The notes under the pieces are model-generated. The model did not search any database and had not been told where the DNA came from. It saw only the letters and a list, made by a program, of their open reading frames with translations. From assembly GCA_007570785.1 (NCBI GenBank), contig ML661885.1, positions 14,044,915 to 14,108,914 of the forward strand: a stretch of 64,000 nucleotides of DNA, given 5' to 3'. A program made the translations under genes and the position numbers. Origin of the DNA: Antilocapra americana. Lineage: Eukaryota; Chordata; Mammalia; Artiodactyla; Antilocapridae. This document shows positions 57,090 through 64,000 of this stretch, piece after piece (position 1 is the first letter of the stretch; every line of letters starts with the position of its first letter).

Positions 57090-57200
57090 TCACCAAATAT
57101 TTATTGAGTGCCTAGTCCATGCTGTAGATTATGCTGAGTCTTAGTCATAAAAAGAGCTCAAAATACTTACAGTCTGCATAAATAATTCAGGGGCAACAAA
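57090..57200. repeat. ancient MIR/L2-class repeat remnant
   Basis: AATATTTATTGAGTGCCTAG, 'taaaaagagctcaaaatacttacagtctg', ACAAACAAATAATAATGAC; the same class as 13083-13200. Confidence 0.5.
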
Positions 57201-57250
57201 CAAATAATAATGACAACCATAAAATAGGTAAGCAAGCATACAGATAACTT

Positions 57251-57563
57251 TTGGGCTCAAAGAGACCCAGGCTAGGATTCTGATCCTACTTAGGCCTGTC
57301 TGGGTGACCTTAGGGAAGTTACTTGACCTTTTAATTAATTCCCTGGCAGCACAGTGGTTAGGACTCCATGCTTTCACTGCCCAGCGTGTGGGTTCAATTG
57401 CTGGTCAGGAAACTAACATCTTGCAAGCGGAGGGATGTGACCAAGTTAAAAAATAAAGGATCTGTTTTCTGATTTGCAAAATGAAGTTAAGAAAACCTAT
57501 TTTGTAGGGCCTATTAAATGAGGCAATGAGAACAAGCATAGAAAATATTTGTAGAATCCTTAA
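57251..57563 (+). repeat. MIR SINE interrupted by CHR-2
   Basis: Left part 'gctaggattctgatcctacttaggcctgtctgggtgaccttagggaagttacttgacc' (57268-57328). Right part CTGTTTTCTGATTTGCAAAATGAAG, 'gtagggcctattaaatgaggcaatgagaac' (57468-57530). The CHR-2 copy at 57343-57463 sits between them. Confidence 0.8.
57343..57463 (+). mobile_element. CHR-2 SINE (cetartiodactyl tRNA-derived)
   Basis: TTCCCTGGCAGCACAGTGGTTAGGACTCCATGCTTTCACTGCC, GTGGGTTCAATTGCTGGTCAGG, AACTAACATCTTGCAAGCGG, GTGACCAAGTTAAAAAATAAA: the complete consensus order. Confidence 0.93.
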
Positions 57564-57565
57564 CA

Positions 57566-57730
57566 CTTGCCCAGGTTCCACTTAATCTTCACATAACCCC
57601 ATGAAGTAGGAACACTTGTTACCAACTCCATCATACACTTGGGGAAACAAAGAACAGAGAAGTTAAGACCTTACCTGAAATGGCAGAATCAGGTCTTAAA
57701 CCTGCATCTCTAACTCTGAAGCTCATGCTC
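57566..57730 (-). repeat. MIR SINE, antisense, facing the previous MIR
   Basis: 'ccacttaatcttcacataaccccatgaagtaggaacacttg', GGGGAAACAAAGAACAGAGAAG and 'cttaaacctgcatctctaactctgaagctcatgctc' match reverse-complement MIR. Confidence 0.78.
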
Positions 57731-57876
57731 TTTGTGGTTGATCTGCAGGTTTGCTTCAAGATTCTTCTTCAAGGAATGGCTTGTTGACCAGCAGCAGCCG
57801 AAGGCCTCCAGCTCCATACTTGACAAAGGACTCTCCCTGCTGCAGAGAGATCCCTTACCCAGGATCATGTACTTCT

Positions 57877-57905
57877 GGGGGGTGGGGGGTGGGGGGGTAA
57901 GTGGG
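57877..57905 (+). repeat. G-run array, G-quadruplex-capable
   Basis: Runs of 6, 6, 7 and 3 G separated by T, T and TAAGT. Confidence 0.9.
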
Positions 57906-57957
57906 CAGATCTTTTGAGTGAGAAATGTGATGTTATAAAGATCACTCAGAACATTCT

Positions 57958-58128
57958 TTTTCTTTTTTTAAAGTCTTTATTAGATTTGTTGCAATATTGC
58001 TTCTGTTTTACATTTTGGCTTTTTGGCCAAGAGGCATGTGGGATCTTAGATTCCCAAATAAGAATGAACCTGAACCCCCTTCATTGGAAGGTGAAGTATT
58101 AACCACTGACAACCAGGGAAGTCCCCAT
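57958..58128 (-). mobile_element. CHR-2 SINE with TSD
   Basis: T-rich start, GCAATATTGCTTCTGTTTTAC, TTTTGGCCAAGAGGCATGTGG, GATCTTAGATTCCC, 'aaccactgacaaccagggaagtccc'. Direct repeats TCAGAACATTCT at 57946-57957 and 58129-58140 are identical. Confidence 0.93.
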
Positions 58129-58376
58129 TCAGAACATTCTGAGGGACACATTCAACCCAGTGCTTCCTGCCATGTTGGTCAAGTTTTTCTCAGCTCTGCA
58201 CCACCATTAGATCTCTAACTGCTCAATCTTGCTTCTGGTGTCTTTCTTTCACAAGTGAGGATCCCTAATCCAATTACCTGGCTGTCTGAAGTTGTCCCAC
58301 ACATTACAGATGCTCCATTCTTGTTAGAAATTCTTCTCACTGTATTTCATTTTGGACAGTTTCAATTGCGATGTCT

Positions 58377-58791
58377 TGAGAGTTGGATGGTGAACAAAGC
58401 TGAGCGCCAAAGAATTGATGCTTTTCAACTGTGGTGTTGGAGAAGACTCTTGAGAGTCCCTTGGACTGCAAGGAGGTCCAACCAGTCCATCCTAAAGGAG
58501 ATCAGTCCTGGGTGTTCATTGGAAGGACTGATGTTGAGGCTGAAGCTCCAATACTTTGGCCACCTCATGTGAAGAGTTGACTCACTGGAAAAGACCCTAA
58601 TGCTAGGAAGGAATGGGGGCAGGAGGAGAAGGGGACGACAGAGGATGAAATGGCTGGATGGCATCACCAACTCGATGGACATGGGTTTGGATGGACTCTG
58701 GGAGTTGGTGATGGACAGGGAAGCCTGGCATGCTGCAATTCATGGGGTCGCAAAGAATTACACAGGACTGAGCAACTGAACTAAACTGAAC
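58377..58791 (+). mobile_element. BovB LINE 3' end inside L1M
   Basis: GAGAGTTGGATGGTGAACAAAGC to GAGCAACTGAACTAAACTGAAC. The L1 phrase 'gatgtctt|caagtttact' is split at this point. No clear TSD. Confidence 0.95.
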
Positions 58792-59278
58792 AAGTTTACT
58801 AACCTTTTCTTCTGCAGTGTATAATCATTCCTTACCCCTAATAAATGCATTTCTCACCTCACACATTATTGTTTTCAGCTCTAGAAGTTAGATTTGGGTC
58901 TTTATAGGTTTCTCCCATGTCCTTATTCAATTTTAAATATACTGAATAGAGTTAATTATAACACTCTTAATGTCCTTGTTTAATTCTAACATGTATATTT
59001 ATTCTGGTTTGGTTTAGAGTGATTGATTTTTCCCATTATGGGTCTTATTTTCCTGCCTGGCAGTTTGCATAGCTGGTAATTTTTGATTAGATAACATACA
59101 TTGTGAGTCCTACCTTGCTGAGTGTTGGGTATTTTGTCTGCCTGTAAACATCTTTGGGATTTTTTCAGAGATACAATTAAATTATTTAGAAAGTGTGATC
59201 CTTTCAGTTTTTGCATTTAAGATTCATTAGTCAGGACAAGAAGAATGTTTGTTCTATAGCTGATTTTCCCCATTATTG

Positions 59279-59550
59279 TTGTTATCTAGTTGCTAAGATT
59301 GTATCCAATTCTTTGTGACCCCATGGACTGCAGCATGCCAGGCTTCCCGTCTTTCACCATCTCCTGGAGTTTGCTCAAACTTATGTCCATTGAGTGGGTG
59401 ATGCCATCCAACCATCTCACCCTCTGTTGTCCCCTTCTCCTCCTGCCTTCAATCTTCCCCAGCATCAGGGTCTTTTCTGTGGGAAGAGTCAGTTCTTCCC
59501 ATCAGGTGGCCAAAGTATTGGAGCTTCAGCCTCAGTTCTTCCAATGAATA
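59279..59550 (-). mobile_element. BovB LINE 3' end, opposite orientation, with TSD
   Basis: GTTGCTAAGATTGTATCCAATTC to TCAGTTCTTCCAATGAATA. Direct repeats TTCCCCATTATTG (59266-59278) and TTCCCCACTATTG (59551-59563), one mismatch. Confidence 0.96.
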
Positions 59551-59910
59551 TTCCCCACTATTGAGGGAAACCCTTTTGAGTGCTTTATGGCCCGTGTGTT
59601 ATGAGGTTTTCCAGTCTGACTGTTGGCAGCACTATCCCAACCTTCTGTGAGTGCTGGGCACTGTTGCTTCCAATCCTTCCTGGTGGTTCTTTCCACAGCC
59701 CCAGTTTCCTTCCTCACACAAATGTGCTGATCAGTACTCCATATTTGAGGAGAGCCCTCTGCAGATCATTTGTTTCCTAGAGTCCAGTGTCTTGAAAACA
59801 ATTGTTTTATATATGTTGTCAGATTTGTGTATTGGTTGTTTTAGGCAGGAGGGTAATTCTGGTTCTTGTCTCTCCATCTTGGTCATAGGTGGAAATATTT
59901 CTCATTATAT

Positions 59911-60545
59911 ACCTTTTAAACATCTACAAAGTGTTATGAAAATAGTAACTTAAGATTTTTGGAATTCATGAAAAGTCCTGGAAATTCTGACTTCCTTTTC
60001 CAGTAGATACTGCAGTATTAGATCCTTGCCTCAGGGCCAGTTAATGCATCTCCTAACTCTTGACAGTTGAAAGCTGAAAGCTCACAGATGTGCCCCTCGC
60101 TGAGAATTGCCTTCAGACACGGGGAACAGAGAAGATGTCTGGTGTTCAGCAAAATACCAACTATATCTCTTGGCACTCCTGGGCCTAGTTTTAATGTTAA
60201 ATGGATGAGTACAGTCATCACAGCCTGTTAGGCACTTGGGAACCGGGGGCTCAGACCCCTTAAAGATCGAAGTCCGGATTACCATCCCCTCACCCCTCAG
60301 CTAACTGCTTAGTCTAGTAGAGGTGCTTGCCAAAAGGGAGAGGAGTCCAGAGGTAGTGGGAAGGGAAGGAAGGATGAGTTTCAGTTACAGCTTCAATTAG
60401 AATGGCTGAGGGGTCTATAGTTCATCCTCTTAACCCCAAGTTTCCCAGGAAATAGGCCCAATCAGAATTTTAGAGACCCTGTTCCCAGGTATAATAAACT
60501 TATTATAAGAGGAAAGTAGATCTAGGCAGTACAAGAGGTGACTAT
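59911..60545. other. unannotated sequence
   Basis: No recognised repeat or gene signal. Confidence 0.45.
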
Positions 60546-60556
60546 AGTTGATACCA

Positions 60557-60794
60557 CGTGTGTATGTTGTGTTTAGTCATGTTGGATTCTTTGTGATCCG
60601 CTTACCCCCCACCCCCACATGGACTCTAGCCCACCAGGTTCCTCTGTCTGTGGAATTTTTCAGGCAAGAATACTGGAGTGGGTTGCCATTTCCTCCTCCA
60701 GGAGATCTTATCAACCCAGGGATCAAACCCACGCCTCCTGTGTCTCCTGCACTGGCAGGCAGATTCTTTACCTCTGCACCACCTGGGAAAGCCC
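60557..60794 (-). mobile_element. Bov-tA SINE with perfect 11-bp TSD
   Basis: TTGTGTTTAGTCATGTTGG (60569 on) to CTGCACCACCTGGGAAAGCCC, with an inserted C-rich stretch (TTACCCCCCACCCCCAC). Direct repeats AGTTGATACCA at 60546-60556 and 60795-60805. Confidence 0.96.
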
Positions 60795-60805
60795 AGTTGA
60801 TACCA

Positions 60806-61423
60806 TGGTGTTCCAAAAAGGAAGAACCTTTTTGGGGCCAAAGAACCATCCCAAGCTGCTGTGAATATGGGCTGCTGATGCCTCACAGCTTTGCCCTTCA
60901 CTGGGCATTGCCCCCCTCCTCAGCCCCCCTCTGTCCCCCCACCACAGGGACCCGCCTTCCCAGAGGGTGGCCCATAGCCAATAAACAACTGATGTGAGGG
61001 TACAGCCTGACCTCCTTTCCCTCCAAGGGAAACAATTCTGGAAAGCCATTCTGTTAAAAACACAACTGAGCTGGAGTGAACGAGGGAAGCTGAGTAGCCA
61101 ATTAAAGTTACAAGCCAAAAATGAAAAAGTAAAGCCTTCTGCTACTTCCTGTGATGGTCTAAGCAAGAGGCTAAAACCAGAGAAAGCACCAACTCCCTCT
61201 TACCTATAGAAGGGCATACTAATTGAGGGTCAGCTGGATCCATACTGATGTGGACATCAGTTCACTCTTGAGAGAGCCCTGAGCAAATGGCTCTGTCAGT
61301 TTTATGACATCTGGGGTCAAAGGGGAGGAAGCCTAGGGGTAGAAAAGTACTGGGCTCTGAGTAAGAGTGTGGAAAAGTATATTCAAAGTTTCTCCCATTA
61401 TAAAGGAGAAATGATATATATAT
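60806..61423. other. unannotated sequence
   Basis: C-rich near 60910-60945. No gene signal; the 132-codon minus frame at 60768-61166 overlaps the SINE and is not credible. Confidence 0.45.
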
Positions 61424-61522
61424 ATATGATAAAAATATAATAATATATATGATATATATTATATATGAGACATTATATATCTCATATATATTAGACATTA
61501 TATATCTCATATATATTATACA
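61424..61522. repeat. AT-rich tract with a perfect 25-bp tandem pair
   Basis: GACATTATATATCTCATATATATTA occurs at 61469-61493 and again, identical, at 61494-61518, within (TA)n-like sequence. Confidence 0.95.
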
Positions 61523-61998
61523 AGATAAAAATAATGGAATGTTACCCAGGCATGAAAAAGAACGAAATCTTTCCATTTGTGACAGCATGAATGAACATAC
61601 AAGGTATTATGCTAAGTGAAAAATGTCAGACAGAAAAAGACAAATACTGTATGATTTCACTTATTTGGGGAATCTAAAAAACAAAAGAGAAACTGACTCA
61701 TAGACACAGAGAACAAACTGGTGGCTGCCAGAGAGAACAGGAGTGGGAATGAGGTAAAATAGGTGAAGGGGGATTAGGAGGTACAAACTTCTAGTTACAA
61801 AGTAAATAAACCACAGGGATGGAATGTACAGCATAAGGAATATAGTCAATAATATTGTAATATTTTTATATGGTAACGATGGCAGCTAGACATTGTGGTG
61901 ATCATTTTGTAACGCATAAAAATATTGACTCACTATTTGGTGCATTTAAAACTAATATAATATGTCAATTCCAATTCAATTAAAAAAGCAAAAAGTAG
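61523..61998 (+). mobile_element. old L1 3' end
   Basis: AATGGAATGTTACCCAGGCATG, 'gacagcatgaatgaacatacaaggtattatgc', CTGTATGATTTCACTTATTTG, 'ggtggctgccagagagaac', GATGGAATGTACAGCATAAGG, ATTGTGGTGATCATTTTG, and an AATTCAATTAAAAAAGC end. Confidence 0.9.
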
Positions 61999-62149
61999 CT
62001 TCAAGGAGTTCAAGCAGAGGATCTCAGTGCATTTCTGAGAGGAAATGCATATCTATCAGTTTTATGAATGGGAGATAGGAACCTTGAATTTAAAATAATG
62101 ACAGTTCACCAAATAAGACTACAAAAGCTAATAAGCACATAAATCATTA

Positions 62150-62812
62150 TTTGTAAGGGGAATTAAAATTAAAACCATATGAGAGAATGTTACCCATCCA
62201 CTAGAATGGCTGAGATTTTAAAAGACAGACAGTACCAACTATTGACAAGAAAAAGGAACAATCAGAACTCTCAAACCTTGCTAGTGGAAGTTTAAAAAAA
62301 TGATATAACCACTTTGGAAAACAGTTTGACAGTTTCTAATAAAGATAACCATATAACTATTGTGTGACTCAACAATTCCACTCATAGGCCCAAGAGCAAT
62401 GAAAACAGATGTCCACAAAAGGCCTTATCCATGATGTCTGTAATTTAATTTATAATATTGAAAAATTGGAAGCAACCCATGTATCCATCAATAGCTGAGT
62501 CAATATACATTATGGTATATCCACACAATGGAATCCACATAGTGGAATCCACAGTGAAGAAGAACAAACTACCAATACACATAAGCATGGATGAATCTCA
62601 AAAGCATTATACTGAACAAAAGAAACCCAAATGAGTACCTTCTGTATGACTCCATATAAAAATGGGAATAATAGTTGTCTGTGGGCTGGGGATATTGACT
62701 AGAAAGTGGCAAAGGGGGATCTTATATGATTGAAATGTTCTATACTTGGATTTATATGATGATTATATGGGTGTATAATTTATTAAAATTCATCAAAATA
62801 AAAACATAAGAC
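62150..62812 (+). mobile_element. old L1 3' end, second copy
   Basis: 'ccatccactagaatggctgag', GATATAACCACTTTGGAAAAC, 'gtgtgactcaacaattccactc', CATGTATCCATCAATAGCTG, 'tggatgaatctcaaaagcattatactgaac', GGGTGTATAATTTATTAAAATTC. A different subfamily from its left neighbour, judged by 3'-UTR wording. Confidence 0.9.
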
Positions 62813-63566
62813 CTGTGCATTCTGTAACATTCAGATTTTTTAAAACACACATAGTTGCCATTAAAAGTTAAAAGATTAATTCATCATAAAACACTTTTTG
62901 TGTTTTTAACATCCTTTGCCTCTCATCATCCCTTACAAATAAATCTCCACTACAGAGCAGAAATGTTAGAAGTTATATTGCACAAGAAGCAATTAAGTAT
63001 TTTTAAAACTTTTAATACATGCCTTATACACAATTTTATGTAGCAGGTTACTAAAGATGTTAAATATTAACAGGTTTGTGGTACCATTTTGGACAATCCT
63101 TGATACTAAAGATGAAGTTGGTATTTTTGTCGAGAAGGTGTTTTAAACTTGTTAAAGGGTGTTTTGATAGTGTAAACTTAAGATCTGAGGTGTATAATTT
63201 TACTTCATTAAAATTTTAAAAAGGTAATTTGCACCTAAGTAAGAGAGATCTACCATATACCTGTAACCAACTGGGTTCCCAGGTCTGTTCTAGCTTCATT
63301 GTGGTTGAAGCATACTGCCAATGGATTATGGTGATCTTTAGGTCTGTAGGGTAGACTTTGGAGCAAATAATTCCCATTCCCCATTGGACTAGGTGACCTC
63401 TGTTGGAACTACCCTAACAGAAAAAGGAGATAATTATGAGCACATGTACTGAGTTGGGGACAAGGTCTCAGCCAGGCCAACTGGGTTGTGGTCAGGTCAA
63501 CTGGAGTGAAGCTACTGAAATGCTATAGTGGCCTCCACTAACCAAACATGTTTTTTCGCCTCTTGT
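62813..63566. other. unannotated sequence
   Basis: No recognised repeat or gene signal. Confidence 0.45.
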
Positions 63567-63577
63567 AAGGAAAATGC

Positions 63578-63812
63578 ATGGCCACCTGATGTGAAGAGCT
63601 GACTCATTTGAAAAGACCCTGCTCCTGGGAAAGATTGAGGGTAAGAGGAGAAGGGGGTGTCAGAGGATTGGATGGCTGGATGGCATCACTGACTCAATGG
63701 ACACGAGTTTGAGCAAACTCAGGGAGATAGTGAAGGACAGGGAAAGTTGGCGTGCTGTAGCTCATGGGGTTGCAAAGAGTCAGACATGACTTACAGACTG
63801 AACAACAACAAA
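63578..63812 (+). mobile_element. BovB LINE 3' end with TSD
   Basis: GGCCACCTGATGTGAAGAGCTG to CAGACTGAACAACAACAA. Direct repeats AAGGAAAATGC (63567-63577) and AAGGAGAATGC (63813-63823), one mismatch. Confidence 0.95.
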
Positions 63813-63907
63813 AAGGAGAATGCTATCAAGATGTAATGGCAGAAACAATGGAGAATAAGTGCTGGTAGTATGTGGGGACCTCCCTAGGTTAAGTGGTGTC
63901 TGTGCTA

Positions 63908-64000
63908 AGGTTGTTAGTCGCTCAGTTGTGTCCAGCTCTTTGCGACCCCATGGACTGTAGTCCATCAGGCTCCTCTGTCTATGGGATTCTCCAGGCAAGA
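63908..64000 (-). mobile_element. Bov-tA SINE, cut by window end
   Basis: GTTAGTCGCTCAGTTGTGTCC, GCGACCCCATGGACTGTAG, GGGATTCTCCAGGCAAGA; the rest lies beyond the window. Confidence 0.95.

Larger units (their letters stand above)
58250..59910 (-). mobile_element. old L1M LINE, antisense, split by two BovB insertions
   Basis: Three pieces collinear with one old L1 3' region: 58282-58376 ('gttgtcccacacattacagatgctcc...'), 58792-59278 ('aagtttactaaccttttcttctgcagtg', 'cctcattatgggtc'-like, TAATTTTTGATTAGATAAC) and 59551-59910 ('ccccactattgagggaaaccc', TGTGCTGATCAGTACTCCATA, 'gggtaattctggttcttgtctctccatcttgg'). Confidence 0.82.

Noticed and set aside
60768..61166. 132-codon minus-strand open frame
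   Set aside because: Overlaps the head of a Bov-tA SINE and a C-rich patch; no domain.

Overview
The window is nuclear DNA from a ruminant, almost certainly a bovid (cattle, buffalo, sheep or goat type). The main evidence is the repeat content: about 20 Bov-tA/Bov-A tRNA-Glu-derived SINEs and fragments, eight insertions of the BovB (RTE) LINE, ruminant L1 copies, and two CHR-2 cetartiodactyl SINEs. Older mammalian layers (MIR, L2, L1M) lie underneath. I cannot separate the bovid genera from sequence alone. The window is non-coding: I found no credible host protein-coding exon, no functional RNA gene, no CpG island and no CRISPR array. It reads as intergenic or deep-intronic DNA. Every long open frame I could assign lies in a retrotransposon relic or is antisense to one.

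Layout. 1-7.05 kb is poor in young repeats, with one old MIR. 7.05-10.1 kb is a repeat cluster: Bov-tA, BovB, L1M, BovB, then Bov-tA copies beside an AT palindrome. 10.1-18.9 kb is sparse. 18.9-23.2 kb holds three Bov-tA pieces and a nearly complete BovB that contains a 100-N assembly gap. 23.8-25.2 kb is an L1 with repeated 3' segments. 25.2-33.4 kb has scattered SINEs and a long antisense L1M. 33.4-42.2 kb is sparse, with MIRs, a polypyrimidine tract and an old repeat. 42.2-48.5 kb is SINE-dense and includes a 0.92-kb BovB and a short L1, both with target-site duplications (TSDs). 49.2-51.8 kb is one ruminant L1 with a twin-priming type inversion. 52.5-54.2 kb has two LTR-like segments around BovB and SINE pieces. 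56.9-60.8 kb is a nested stack of MIR, CHR-2, L1M, BovB and Bov-tA. 61.4-62.8 kb has two L1 3' ends. The window ends inside a Bov-tA.

The pieces do not act together as a pathway; what can be read is an insertion history. Old MIR, L2 and L1M came first. CHR-2, BovB, ruminant L1 and Bov-tA then inserted into them, many still flanked by 9-18 bp TSDs. The most actionable observation is the gap at 20863-20962: its two flanks are an identical 92-bp sequence, so the gap is probably an unrecognised contig overlap. I found no new biological system that I could defend.
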